From NCBI RefSeq assembly GCF_001428565.1, contig NZ_LMIA01000009.1:24130-88129 (forward strand): a stretch of 64,000 nt of DNA, given 5' to 3'. This DNA comes from Nocardioides sp. Root190 (lineage in GTDB: Bacteria > Actinomycetota > Actinomycetes > Propionibacteriales > Nocardioidaceae). The position numbers and the translations under genes were made by a program. Below the pieces are notes generated by a model, which ran no database searches, had not been told where the DNA came from, and saw only the letters and a program-made list of their open reading frames with translations. Shown in pieces: positions 46,258-56,235 of this stretch (the stretch's first letter is position 1; each line of letters opens with the position of its first letter).

Positions 46258-48202
46258 GCGCGGTGCTCTCGTAGTCCTCGGAGATCCCGTGCGGCGTCTT
46301 CTCCCAGTGGTGCGGGCTGAAGATCGTCTGGAAGAGCGCCCGCCACGCGGCCCAGGAGTGCAGGCACCAGTAGAGCGGGTTCAGGACAGCGAAGATCCCG
46401 ATCCGCCAGTTGTAGCGCTGGGCGGCGACCAGACCCGACACCAGGATCATCAGTCCGTTGCCGGCCACCGCGGTGACCAGGCTGCTCACGACCACCCAGC
46501 TCGGTAGGTCCAGGCCGATGAACTGCACGCCGACATAGGTGATCAGGGTGAACCCGAGGACGAGCGGATAGGCGAGGAAGGTCAGCGGCGTCCCGAGGAT
46601 CAGGCCGATCATCCCGACCATCCCGAGCGGGCCGACCCGTCGCAGGAACTGGATCGGGTGCCGCAGGTTCACGGCCGCCGTGATCATGTAGCCCTTGATC
46701 CAGCGCGTGCGCTGCGGGATCCAGGCCGAGACGGCCGCGCACGCCTCCTCGCCGGTGCTGGAGTCGAGCACGTCGACACGGTAGCCCTGCACGGAGGCGC
46801 GCAGCCCCAGGTCGGCGTCCTCGGTGACGTTGTACGGATCCCACGCGCCGAGCTCCTTGAGCACCACGGTGTCGAAGTGGTTCGACGTACCTCCGAGGGG
46901 GAGCGGGACACCGCTGCCCTCGATGCCGGGCAGCATCGACTCGAACCAGTGTGCGTACTCGATGGCGAACATGCGGGTCAACACGTTGTAGTCGGCGTTG
47001 AAGTAGTGCAGTGCAGCCTGCACGCAGGCGAGTCGCGGCCGTGTCGAACCGAGGTGCTCGTGCTCGAACGCATCGCGCTCGAAGGCGGCCACGGCCTTGC
47101 GCAGCTGCAACGGCTCGGGCTTGTCCTCGGCGTCGTAGATGACGACGTACTTGCCGCGGGCGAAGGCCAGGCCGTAGTTGCAGGCACGGGGCTTGGTCTG
47201 CGGGTGTCCGGCGGGGACGACGAGCAGGCGCACGTAGTCGGGCGGCGAGACCCTGCGGGCCGCCTCCACCGTCTCCGGGTCGCTCTCCTCCATCAGCACG
47301 ATGACGTCCAGCTTGGAGCGCGGGTAGTCCAGTGCACCCAGGTTGGAGATCAGCTTGGGGATGATGTTGGACTCGCGGAAGGCCGGGATCAGGATCGTGT
47401 AGACCGGGAGGTCGGCGTCCGAGCCGTGCGGCTCCCACACCGGCGGCAGGCCGCGACGATCCCGCTCCTCCATCTCGGCCAGCCGGCGTCGCTCGCGGTG
47501 GGCGCGCACGATCGGCGACCGGATGCTGGAGCCGACCTTGAACAGGATGCTCAGCAGGAACACCACATTGGTCGCCGACAGGAGCACGACGAAGCCCTTG
47601 CGGGGCTCCAGCACCGCGAACGCGATGAAGGCGGCGAGCAGGACGAGTGGTGCGTAGAGCTGGATCCGGGTGAGTCCGGGGCGCGCGGAGTGCTGGGGGC
47701 TCTGCTCGGCGAGCTCGTCCTCGGCGAGGTACTGCAGCTTGCCGCGGTTGGCGTCCTCGGTGGCCCGGAAGACATCCCAGTGCGTGCTCGCGACGAACTC
47801 GACCTGGTCGGTCCCGAAACGCTCGCGGACGTCGTCGATGAGTTCCGGGGTGGGGCGCACCGACGTGGCGACGACCAGGGTGCCGTCGGCCTCGAGCTCG
47901 CACGGCACCCAGCCCAGCGAGCTGATGTCGTGGAGCTCGATCCGTCCGGCGACGGTCGGATCGGGTGGGTCGGCGATCAGGTCGCGGGACCGCGTCTCCC
48001 ACAGCTCGGCGAGCGCGTCGTACAGCGCACGTCGGTCCAGTGCACCCGAGAGCAGCAGCTGCTGACCGAGCTGACCGCCCTCGTCACGTTGCTGGGCGAG
48101 GGCGGTGTCGAGCTCGGCGCGGGTGACCCGGCCGGTCGCGACGAGGTGTTCTCCGATCTGCACGTCAGCCGCCGATCCTTCGGTAGACGCCGAGGTCGGC
48201 AA
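46250..48202 (-). CDS. Family 2 glycosyltransferase with N-terminal MshEN-like c-di-GMP domain
   Basis: 650 residues. Residues 15-38 and 44-67 form two 24-residue MshEN-type motifs with the characteristic 5-residue gap (IGEHLV..G.VTRAEL..AL..Q; QLGQQLL.SGAL...AL..AL), inside a T2SSE_N-like domain to about 150. Two membrane helices (183-222), a GT2 catalytic domain (about 265-505: DAED 357-360, TED 460-462, QRTRW 497-501), then four helices (525-623). These are processive polysaccharide synthase motifs; no PilZ domain is present. First motif residue is Gln instead of Arg in both repeats. Overlaps its neighbours on both sides. Confidence 0.9.
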   Translation of the reverse strand: MPTSASTEGSAADVQIGEHLVATGRVTRAELDTALAQQRDEGGQLGQQLLLSGALDRRALYDALAELWETRSRDLIADPPDPTVAGRIELHDISSLGWVPCELEADGTLVVATSVRPTPELIDDVRERFGTDQVEFVASTHWDVFRATEDANRGKLQYLAEDELAEQSPQHSARPGLTRIQLYAPLVLLAAFIAFAVLEPRKGFVVLLSATNVVFLLSILFKVGSSIRSPIVRAHRERRRLAEMEERDRRGLPPVWEPHGSDADLPVYTILIPAFRESNIIPKLISNLGALDYPRSKLDVIVLMEESDPETVEAARRVSPPDYVRLLVVPAGHPQTKPRACNYGLAFARGKYVVIYDAEDKPEPLQLRKAVAAFERDAFEHEHLGSTRPRLACVQAALHYFNADYNVLTRMFAIEYAHWFESMLPGIEGSGVPLPLGGTSNHFDTVVLKELGAWDPYNVTEDADLGLRASVQGYRVDVLDSSTGEEACAAVSAWIPQRTRWIKGYMITAAVNLRHPIQFLRRVGPLGMVGMIGLILGTPLTFLAYPLVLGFTLITYVGVQFIGLDLPSWVVVSSLVTAVAGNGLMILVSGLVAAQRYNWRIGIFAVLNPLYWCLHSWAAWRALFQTIFSPHHWEKTPHGISEDYESTAHV

Positions 48203-49844
48203 CGGAGTGGACGAGGGCGTAGTCAGCGAGGAACTGCTGGTCGGTCGCCAAGGCCTCGGTGACCAGGTCCAGCGCTGCCTTTGTGGCGTACGTCGTCACC
48301 TGGGTGCGGTGCATGACGACCCAGCGCACCGAGCGCTGCGGGGCCGCCAGGGCGTCCTCGAACGCCTCGCCGGCCGCCCGGTTGTAGACCTCGTCGAAGT
48401 CGATCGCGATCACGGGGGCCACGGCCAGTTTGTCCGCACTCTCGTCCATCAGCAGTCCGCCGCCGTCGTAGTTGTCGTGCAGCCAGCGTGCCATCTCCTT
48501 CACCTCGGCGAAGTTCTGCTCGCCGAGCTTGCCCTCCTCGATGACCGTCATCCGCTCACCGGGGTCCCCGGCCCACCACAGGTTCTGGCCGATCAGGCCG
48601 GCAGCGCAGGCGGTCAGGGCCACTGCGGCCACGACAGCGCGCGGTCGCGGGGCGGCGAAGGAGCTCCGGCTGACGAGCTGCTGGACGAGGTAGGCGCACA
48701 GGAGGGCGGCCCACGGAGCGGCCGAGAGGACGTAGCGGTTGTTGTAGGCACCGGAGGGGAGCGAGACGTCGTTGACCATGATGTGCTGGCCGGTCGTCAG
48801 GCTGAACAGCAGGAAGGCGCTCGACGTCCCGGCGAGCCAGATGGTCAGCGCCTTGTCGTCGATGCCGCGGCGCCAGGTGAGGACGGCCAGGCCGAGGCCG
48901 GCCGCCACGACCTGGATCAGGCCGATCGACTCGATGATCGCCCAGCCGAGCACCTTGAAGGACAGGCCGAAGTTCCCCTTGGTGGTCAGCTGGCCCTGCT
49001 CGATGAAGACCTGGGTGAACGCGGCGGCGGAGTACGGGCCGGTGAGGAACTCGACCGGGTTGCCGTACCACGCGGTGTTGTAGGCCAGCCACCAGGCGAT
49101 GGCGGCCAACGGCACGGAGGCGAAGGACGCGGCCAGGGTCAGGGCACGACGTACGCCGTCGCCGCGGCGGACCACGACGAACAGGACGAACACCGAGCCG
49201 CTGACGACCAGCGCCCAGCCCTCGTAGCGGGTGAGCACGCCGCAGGCGGCCGGCACACCGGCGAACACCGCCAGCTCGCCACCGCTGAGCTTGCGACCGC
49301 TGAACGCCCAGCCGGCGAGTCCCGCGATGCAGGCGAGGATCGCGGCGATCAGCACGGGCTCGGTCAGCGCGGTGGTGTAGGCGTAGAGCAGGCTCGGGTT
49401 GGCCAGAAGCACGGCCAGACCGACGACCCGGGCGGTGGTGCCGAGGTCGAGCCGCGCCATGATCCGCCACAGCGCCGCGGCCGAGATCCCCAGGCACAGC
49501 GTGCCGAGGATGGAGGCCGCGATGCCGGTCTCGAAGAGGAACATGTTCTGCACGAGCGGCATGAGGAGCAGGTGCGGAAGCGGCAGCCACACGGTGCCGA
49601 GCTGCTGGAGCCCGGGCGTCTGGCCGTCGAGGATGCGACGGGAGATGGTGAGGTGCGCCATCGCGTCGCCGTAGTCCAGATTGGTCCCGGTGCGCACGGT
49701 GTGGAACGACGCCACGGCGCCGATCGCGCAGCCGAGCACGAACACCCAGAGGGTGCCGGGGACCTGACGACCGCCCCGTCGCGTCGCCTCATGAACGGGC
49801 GACGGGTCGGTCCGGGTCTCCGGTTCAGCCGCGATGGTCACCAT
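48165..49844 (-). CDS. GT-C-type (ArnT/PMT-like) integral membrane glycosyltransferase
   Basis: 559 residues, about eleven membrane helices. The acidic motif DYGDAMAHL in the first large extracytoplasmic loop is what GT-C enzymes use for lipid-phosphate sugar donors. The C-terminal 110 residues are soluble and extracytoplasmic (EERMTVIEEGKLGEQ region onward). It could decorate the polymer made by the neighbouring synthase, or a partner protein. It overlaps the GT2 gene by 38 nt and the BcsB-like gene by 20 nt, an extreme overlap that indicates one operon. Confidence 0.8.
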   Translation of the reverse strand: MVTIAAEPETRTDPSPVHEATRRGGRQVPGTLWVFVLGCAIGAVASFHTVRTGTNLDYGDAMAHLTISRRILDGQTPGLQQLGTVWLPLPHLLLMPLVQNMFLFETGIAASILGTLCLGISAAALWRIMARLDLGTTARVVGLAVLLANPSLLYAYTTALTEPVLIAAILACIAGLAGWAFSGRKLSGGELAVFAGVPAACGVLTRYEGWALVVSGSVFVLFVVVRRGDGVRRALTLAASFASVPLAAIAWWLAYNTAWYGNPVEFLTGPYSAAAFTQVFIEQGQLTTKGNFGLSFKVLGWAIIESIGLIQVVAAGLGLAVLTWRRGIDDKALTIWLAGTSSAFLLFSLTTGQHIMVNDVSLPSGAYNNRYVLSAAPWAALLCAYLVQQLVSRSSFAAPRPRAVVAAVALTACAAGLIGQNLWWAGDPGERMTVIEEGKLGEQNFAEVKEMARWLHDNYDGGGLLMDESADKLAVAPVIAIDFDEVYNRAAGEAFEDALAAPQRSVRWVVMHRTQVTTYATKAALDLVTEALATDQQFLADYALVHSVADLGVYRRIGG

Positions 49845-51759
49845 CGGTGCGCCCCTGATCGGTGTGGGCAGCGGCCTGGGCGTCGACGATGCGGGTGATC
49901 GAACTGCGGCGGCGCCGGGCGAGGACCAGACGGAGGGCGAGGAGCAGGAGCAGGAGGCCGATGCCGCCGGCGAACCACCAGCCGAAGCTGCGCGCCTCCT
50001 CGAGCCGCTCGTCCTGCGGCACGATCGCGTTCGAGTCGAGCGTGAACGCCTCGGCGCTGCCGGTCTGGATCAGCAGGTCGGCGCTCAACGCCTCCCAGCC
50101 GTTCTCACCGATGAACTCGGATGCAGTGCGCTGGAGCTCCGAGCCGTCGCCCGAGGGAGCCCACGAGCCGAGCAGGAGCACGTCGTGGCCGTCGTGGCGG
50201 ATGGCCTCGAACGCGGCGTAGGGCTTGTCCGTGCCGACCTCGAAGGTCGCCTCGGCGTAGTCGAGCAGGCGCATGCCCGACAGGCGCAGCGGTGCCTTCA
50301 GGGCGGTGCTGTCCTCCTCGCCGGCGCCGACGAGCAGACCCGAGGCGTCGCCGTCGAGGATGGTGCCGGGCTCGACCAGACGGACGTCGAGGTCACGGGA
50401 GGAGCGACGCTGCAGCGCCGCAACGATGTGGCTGGCGTCGATCGCCGCGGCGACGCGGTCCTCGGCGTGGGCGGAGATGGCCACGGGCAGGATCCCGCCG
50501 AGGGCCTGGGGGAAGGCGGCGAAGCCGGTGTTCGCGGCGCCCTCGCGGTCGGCGTGGACGGTGGTGGCCACCGTGTCGAGGTCAACCTCCATCGGGAGCT
50601 GGCGTCCGGTCGCGACGCAGGACTCGGGGGAGGGGATCGCGCTCAGCACCAGCACGAGGCCGTTGTCGCCGCGGACCTGGCTGGCGGGGATCTCCACCTC
50701 ACGGTCCAGGACGGGGTCGGCGTCGAGCTGGGTCGAGTCGACCAGGCGGTCGTTGAAGTAGACGTCGAGCTGGGCCTGGGCGCCTTCGGGCACCGCGGTG
50801 TGCGTGCCGAGCAGGTTGACCCGGATCGAGCCGACCGGGCCACCGAACGCGTCCTGGCGGATGCCGACGTACTGCTCGACGCGGCCGTAGCCACTGAGCA
50901 CGGCGCGCTCGACACCGAGGTCGGCCAGCGTCATCTCGTCGGTGCGCGCCACCTCGCCGGGCTTGGCGGCAAGGCCTTCGGTGACGGCGTCGTCAGCGAG
51001 GCCCAGGCCGTCCGAACCGAGGGCGCGCGCGGCGTCCACGAGCTCCTCGGCACCACCCGTGACGGACAGCGTCGCGACAGCGGCGTCCGCCTCGATCGCG
51101 GTGGTGGCGGCGCCCGAGCCTGCCTCGATCTGCACCACTCGGTGGCCGGCGGTGGTGCTGGTCGCGAGGTCGTCGGGCGTGGTCAGGCGCACGGTGGTGT
51201 CGACGGAGTAGCGGCCGCTGATCGCGGCGACGGCGGCGAGGCCGGCCTCGATCGTGGCGTCGTCGGCGTCAGCAGCGACGACCACGTCGACGCCGGAGGC
51301 GTACGCCGGGAAGAAGTCGGCGAGGGAGCTCGGGGTCCGCTCGCGGCCGGCGAACTGCAGCCGTACGTCGTCGAGGGTGGCCTGGGAGCTGTCGAGGGTC
51401 GCGCAGGCGGTGTCGGCGGCGCGTCCGTCGACGCGGAGCTGGACCTGGATCCGGTCGTCGACGACGTCGGCCGCGGTGACCGGGATGTCGACGCGGCTCT
51501 CGGCGCGGGCGGGGACACGCAGCGCGAGGCGTCCGTTGACGACGAGCGCGACGGTGCCGTCGAGGTCGTCGTCCAGCCGGAGCTGGCCGGTGATCGAGGT
51601 CGGGCGCACTCCTGCCGGAACGGGCACCTCGACCGATGCCGTCGAGCGGGTGTCGGCGGTGGCAGATCCCGGGATCGGGATCTCCTCGGCGTGAGCGGGG
51701 GTGGGGGTGAGCGCGATACCTGCCAGGACGGCGGTGGTAGCGATGGTGGCGCGAAGCAA
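49825..51759 (-). CDS. BcsB-like exported accessory subunit of a polysaccharide synthase
   Basis: 644 residues. Signal peptide 1-24 (TPAHA), beta-rich carbohydrate-binding-like domains alternating with alpha/beta modules (for example LDVYFNDRLVDSTQLDADP and DNGLVLVLSAIPSPESC, the BcsB-like pattern of strands before a conserved Cys), one C-terminal membrane helix (GWWFAGGIGLLLLLLALRLV) and a cytoplasmic tail. BcsB guides cellulose across the periplasm in Gram-negatives; a similar role at the outer face of the membrane is inferred. TTG start with GAGGGAAGG upstream. First gene of the operon. Confidence 0.75.
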   Translation of the reverse strand: MLRATIATTAVLAGIALTPTPAHAEEIPIPGSATADTRSTASVEVPVPAGVRPTSITGQLRLDDDLDGTVALVVNGRLALRVPARAESRVDIPVTAADVVDDRIQVQLRVDGRAADTACATLDSSQATLDDVRLQFAGRERTPSSLADFFPAYASGVDVVVAADADDATIEAGLAAVAAISGRYSVDTTVRLTTPDDLATSTTAGHRVVQIEAGSGAATTAIEADAAVATLSVTGGAEELVDAARALGSDGLGLADDAVTEGLAAKPGEVARTDEMTLADLGVERAVLSGYGRVEQYVGIRQDAFGGPVGSIRVNLLGTHTAVPEGAQAQLDVYFNDRLVDSTQLDADPVLDREVEIPASQVRGDNGLVLVLSAIPSPESCVATGRQLPMEVDLDTVATTVHADREGAANTGFAAFPQALGGILPVAISAHAEDRVAAAIDASHIVAALQRRSSRDLDVRLVEPGTILDGDASGLLVGAGEEDSTALKAPLRLSGMRLLDYAEATFEVGTDKPYAAFEAIRHDGHDVLLLGSWAPSGDGSELQRTASEFIGENGWEALSADLLIQTGSAEAFTLDSNAIVPQDERLEEARSFGWWFAGGIGLLLLLLALRLVLARRRRSSITRIVDAQAAAHTDQGRTDGDHRG

Positions 51760-51802
51760 CGGATGGGGCCTTCCCTCGGGGGCGTCGCGGCGAGTATTGC
51801 GT

Positions 51803-51827
51803 GATCGCGCGAGGACACGACGCGATC
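51803..51827. promoter_or_regulatory. Inverted repeat upstream of the exopolysaccharide operon
   Basis: gatcgcg and cgcgatc (7 bp each, 11-nt spacer) lie 44 nt upstream of the BcsB-like start. It could be an operator for the operon. The rest of the 178-nt gap to xthA has no recognisable element. Confidence 0.3.
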
Positions 51828-51937
51828 GGGGTGCGCTGTGTCCGACCGGTGCCGGAGCGTGTCGATTTGTGGAGGAGCGTGTGCACCCGTGTCGTGGCGT
51901 GGAGACCCGTGGCGGCTGAGCAGCCGGGGAGCAGGAC

Positions 51938-52720
51938 TCAGCCGGCGAGGTCGACGACCACCGGCGCGTGGTCCGACGGGCTGCCGGTGCCCTGGGCGGG
52001 GTCGCGCTCGTCGCGGTCGATGAACGCGCCGGTGACCCGCTCGGCGAAGCCGGGGGAGCCCAGGACGAAGTCGATCTTGAGGCCGCGGTCGCGCTCGAAG
52101 CGCTGGCGGTAGTAGTCCCAGTAGGTGTAGCCCGGCGCGTGCTCCCGGGTCACCTCGGCCCAGCCGTTGTCGAGGAACGACTGGAAGGCCGCCCGCTCGG
52201 GCGGCGTCACGTGGGTGGAGTTCCTGAACTGCTTGACGTCGAAGACGTCGTCGTCGGTGGGGCAGACGTTCCAGTCGCCGACCAGCGCGGTCGGTTGGCC
52301 GTGCCACTCGCCGGCGGCCTCGCCGAGCCGCGCCAGCCAGTCCAGCTTGTAGGCGTAGTGCGGGTCGTCGGGCTTGCGGCCGTTGGGGATGTAGAGGCTC
52401 CAGATGCGTACGCCGCCACAGGTGGCCCCGAGCGCCCGTGCCTCGACGACCGCGGGATCTCCCCAGCCGGGTTGGCCGGGGAAGCCGGCGGTGACGTCCT
52501 CGAGCCCGACCCGGCTGATGATCGCGACACCGTTCCACTGGTCGAGGCCGTGCGCGGCGACGTCGTACCCGCGCGCCTGCAGGCCCATCAGGGGCAGCTG
52601 GTCCTCACGGGCCTTGATCTCCTGCAGCGCGAGGACGTCGATCTCGTGGCGTTCGAGGAAGGCCTCGACGCGGTCGATCCGTGAGCGCAGTGAGTTGACG
52701 TTCCAGGTGGCGATCCGCAC
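51938..52720 (-). CDS. xthA: Exodeoxyribonuclease III
   Basis: 260 residues. AP endonuclease/exonuclease fold: RIATWNVNSLRSRIDRV, LQEIKAREDQLP (metal Glu), GLDQWNGVAIISR, LYIPNGR, GDWNVCPTD, and the C-terminal SDHAPVVVDL catalytic His. GTG start at 52720 with TAGCCT 8 nt upstream, so probably leaderless; a longer reading frame upstream lacks family similarity. Base excision repair of abasic sites. Confidence 0.95.
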   Translation of the reverse strand: MRIATWNVNSLRSRIDRVEAFLERHEIDVLALQEIKAREDQLPLMGLQARGYDVAAHGLDQWNGVAIISRVGLEDVTAGFPGQPGWGDPAVVEARALGATCGGVRIWSLYIPNGRKPDDPHYAYKLDWLARLGEAAGEWHGQPTALVGDWNVCPTDDDVFDVKQFRNSTHVTPPERAAFQSFLDNGWAEVTREHAPGYTYWDYYRQRFERDRGLKIDFVLGSPGFAERVTGAFIDRDERDPAQGTGSPSDHAPVVVDLAG

Positions 52721-52857
52721 GAAGGTCGAGGCTAGTGCGTGGCTCACATTCGTGCAGACCGGGGCCCTGCGCCTTTCTGACCCGCAAGAAATCTTGTCGG
52801 ACACCCCTCTGGCGGGGTTCGATGAGGTGAATCCAATCTCGGAAAGAAGGTTCTTGG

Positions 52858-53700
52858 ATGTTCTCATCGCGAATCAGCAGGATTTCCGCGGGCATCGCCT
52901 GCTTGGCGGCGGCGTTCGCCGGCGCCACGGTCCAGGCCGCGGTCGCCGACGGCGACAGTGGAGCGGCCACGCCGACGTACGCACAGTTCGAAGCAGCGAC
53001 GTACGTCGACGTGGACGGCGCCTTCGTCGTCAACGGCGACGAGGTCATCTCCACGAAGGCCGACCTCCGCAAGTTCTACAACACGATGGTCGGGCTGCCC
53101 TTCGGCAACCACGACCGCGACACCCACGACGCCGATCTCGTGGTCAACACGGTCAGCGGACGTGACGACAAGTGGAGCGCGTCGCAGGCGGTGAACCTCA
53201 CCTACTGCGTCAGCACCCGGTTCGGCACCCGCCAGGCCTCGGTCATCTCGGCGATGAATGCGGGCGCGGCACTGTGGGAGTCGGCGACGTCGAAGGTCAA
53301 CTTCGTCTACGTCTCCTCGCAGAACAGCAGCTGCACCACCCGCAACAACAACGTGCTGTTCTCGGTGGAGCCGGTCAACACCTCGCAGTACATCGCCCGG
53401 GCGTTCTTCCCGAGCACGTCCAAGAGCCAGCGCAACGTGCTGATCGACGACTCGATCTGGAGCTCGGGCAACTGGGAGCCGGGCGACATCCTGGCTCACG
53501 AGCTCGGCCACGCGCTGGGCTTCCGTCACGAGCACACCCGGCCCGAGGCCGGTACCTGCTTCGAGGACAACAACTGGCGCCCGCTGACGGCGTACGACTC
53601 GGCGTCGATCATGCACTACCCGCAGTGCAACGGCAGCTCGGCCGACCTGGAGTTCCAGGCCTCCGACGCCGCGGGCATCCGGGCGCTCTACGGGAGCTGA
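52858..53700 (+). CDS. Secreted zinc metalloprotease (matrixin/astacin-like)
   Basis: 280 residues. Signal peptide about 1-30, pro-segment, then a metzincin core: HELGHALGFRHE at 214-225 (three zinc His and the catalytic Glu) and Met-turn SIMHYP at 250-255. Cysteines at 117, 159, 234 and 257 may form disulfides. Substrate unknown; M57/M10-type secreted enzymes of this size occur in many actinobacteria. AGAAGG 8 nt before the ATG. Followed by a strong terminator. Confidence 0.88.
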   Translation: MFSSRISRISAGIACLAAAFAGATVQAAVADGDSGAATPTYAQFEAATYVDVDGAFVVNGDEVISTKADLRKFYNTMVGLPFGNHDRDTHDADLVVNTVSGRDDKWSASQAVNLTYCVSTRFGTRQASVISAMNAGAALWESATSKVNFVYVSSQNSSCTTRNNNVLFSVEPVNTSQYIARAFFPSTSKSQRNVLIDDSIWSSGNWEPGDILAHELGHALGFRHEHTRPEAGTCFEDNNWRPLTAYDSASIMHYPQCNGSSADLEFQASDAAGIRALYGS

Positions 53701-53716
53701 TCAGAGCATTGCTGCG

Positions 53717-53751
53717 AGGAGCACCGTCCGGGATGACCGGACGGTGCTCCT
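53717..53751 (+). terminator. Terminator after the metalloprotease gene
   Basis: A perfect 15-bp stem (53717-53731 and 53737-53751) with the 5-nt loop gatga, 16 nt after the stop. The T-tract is weak (ttccc). Confidence 0.85.
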
Positions 53752-53794
53752 TCCCGTCTCCCGCGTCGATGTGAGCGCCCGGCACGGACGGCCG

Positions 53795-53800
53795 TAGACT
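53795..53800 (+). promoter_or_regulatory. Candidate -10 of ychF (leaderless)
   Basis: TAGACT, identical to the hexamers before infA and ispH, lies 8 nt before the ychF GTG at 53809. No ribosome site is present between them. Confidence 0.55.
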
Positions 53801-53808
53801 CGCCGCCC

Positions 53809-54882
<1,074 letters not shown>

Positions 54883-55045
54883 CCCACCACCGGGGCTTGA
54901 CCGACAGGTTCGGTGCCGTGGTGGGCCCGGTGGTCCAGAAGAAGTTCTTCGTCTCGGGCTCACGATGCTCTGGTGCCGCCTCGCGCACGGGGCGGGGCCC
55001 AGGCAGCGCGTTCGAGTCGATCGGCTTGCTCCTCGAACGCCCCCT
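54883..55045. other. Intergenic region without identifiable gene
   Basis: 163 bp between convergent ychF and the CxxC hypothetical. I see no convincing open frame, tRNA or hairpin. It may contain a decayed coding fragment, because codon-like GC periodicity persists. Confidence 0.4.
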
Positions 55046-56218
55046 TCATCGACGCTGCTGCGCGAGCCAGGTGTGGTTGACGATCGCAGCGCCGACCGTG
55101 GCGCGGAGCTCCTTGGCGCCGGGCTGCCGGTAGAGGTTCCTTGCGTGGTACGCGGAGGCCTCGTCGTAGGGAGCACTGTCATGGATGGCGCGGGCCAGCG
55201 CTGAGAGGTAGTCGTGGCCGCCGGTGCGGTAGGCCGTGAGCTCGGACTCGTCGAGGCGGACCAGGACCGAGTCGTCGACCATCGCGCTGCGGGTGTATCT
55301 CGCCTGCAGGTGGAGGACACCGCGCTGCTGAACGAGGAACCATGCCGCGGGCTCGTGGTCGACATACTGCATCGCGTCGCGCTCCTGCTCGATGCGTGCG
55401 GCATCGCCCCACTGGTCGACGGGCGGGATCTCCCCGAGCGGTCGCCGCCGGGCGTCGTCCAGGACGTGGAACCCGAAGGTGGGGGAGGCGTTGCGGAGCA
55501 GGGTGAAGCAGATGATCCGTCGGCAGGTCGTGCAGGTCAGCTGGCTCTCCGCACGCTCCATGAGTCCCGAGGCGTGGAGTGGTCGCAGGTCGGCGAGCCG
55601 GACCCAGTGGGTGTCCTCGGTGAGCAGGCCGGCCGCGACGGCGTCCGCGAGGGCGGCGGTGGTGGCGTCCACGTCGACCTGCTCGTCGTCATCGCCGCGC
55701 GCGAGGAGGTCGCTGCAGGTGGGACAGTCGTCGTCCTCCGGCCGGATCGCCAACCCGGGTTGCTCCACCGTGAAGGCGAGGGACAGGAGGTTGCCGGGTT
55801 CCTTCCAGCCGCGGTCGTCGCGGAAGGTGGCGCGCGCGAACCCGCCGTCGATCGTGAAGTACGGCGTGCCGAAGCCGGCGAACCTGGGCCGCGTTCCCAT
55901 GACCGTCCCGAGCTGCTCGAGGGTGGCGCGGTCGTCGATCCCCAGCCAGTCGGACAGGTCGATGCCGCGCGGCGCGACCGGCGTCGGCTCGAGGCGGAGG
56001 ACGACGGCGACGACGGTGTCGTCGTGCAGCCAGATCTCCCCGCCGGAGGCGAACTGCAGGTGTCGGGAACGACGGGTGGGCACGCCGACCCGTCGTTCGG
56101 TGACGGCTGCCGGCTGACCGCCGAAGGCATCGGCCAATCGGCGGGTCGCCGGATCGTCCTCTGGGAGGGCGAGCGCGTCGAGGACGATCGGCAGGTTGTT
56201 CGTTCGCCGAGATCTCAC
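55046..56218 (-). CDS. Hypothetical protein with two CxxC pairs
   Basis: 390 residues, no signal peptide or membrane helix. The middle holds CPTCSDLL and CTTCRRIICF, two CxxC pairs about 60 residues apart that could form a zinc site. N-terminal part is beta-rich (GGEIWLHDDTVVAVVLRLEP, GFGTPYFTIDGGFARATFRD), reminiscent of immunity-like or SMI1-type folds but not matched. C-terminal part is helical with YLSALARAIHDSAPYDEASA. GTG start at 56218, opposite a leaderless plus-strand gene. Function unknown. Confidence 0.65.
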   Translation of the reverse strand: MRSRRTNNLPIVLDALALPEDDPATRRLADAFGGQPAAVTERRVGVPTRRSRHLQFASGGEIWLHDDTVVAVVLRLEPTPVAPRGIDLSDWLGIDDRATLEQLGTVMGTRPRFAGFGTPYFTIDGGFARATFRDDRGWKEPGNLLSLAFTVEQPGLAIRPEDDDCPTCSDLLARGDDDEQVDVDATTAALADAVAAGLLTEDTHWVRLADLRPLHASGLMERAESQLTCTTCRRIICFTLLRNASPTFGFHVLDDARRRPLGEIPPVDQWGDAARIEQERDAMQYVDHEPAAWFLVQQRGVLHLQARYTRSAMVDDSVLVRLDESELTAYRTGGHDYLSALARAIHDSAPYDEASAYHARNLYRQPGAKELRATVGAAIVNHTWLAQQRR

Positions 56219-56223
56219 GTGAC

Positions 56224-56229
56224 TATTCT
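56224..56229 (+). promoter_or_regulatory. Candidate -10 of the two-helix membrane protein gene
   Basis: TATTCT is 6 nt before the ATG at 56236 and only a few bases from the GTG of the divergent gene, so the two promoters must overlap the neighbouring coding start. Confidence 0.45.
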
Positions 56230-56235
56230 CGGCCC

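Noticed and set aside
43753..46320. Plus-strand open frame of 855 codons
   Set aside because: It is the antisense of the GGDEF-EAL gene. The translation is Asp/Gly/Glu/His-biased without motifs, as expected opposite a high-GC gene.
49834..51804. Plus-strand open frame of 656 codons
   Set aside because: Antisense of the BcsB-like gene, whose signal peptide, BcsB-type pattern and membrane helix are real.
54883..55045. Possible tRNA from a gttcgagtc stretch
   Set aside because: No acceptor stem, anticodon arm or correct spacing could be drawn around it.
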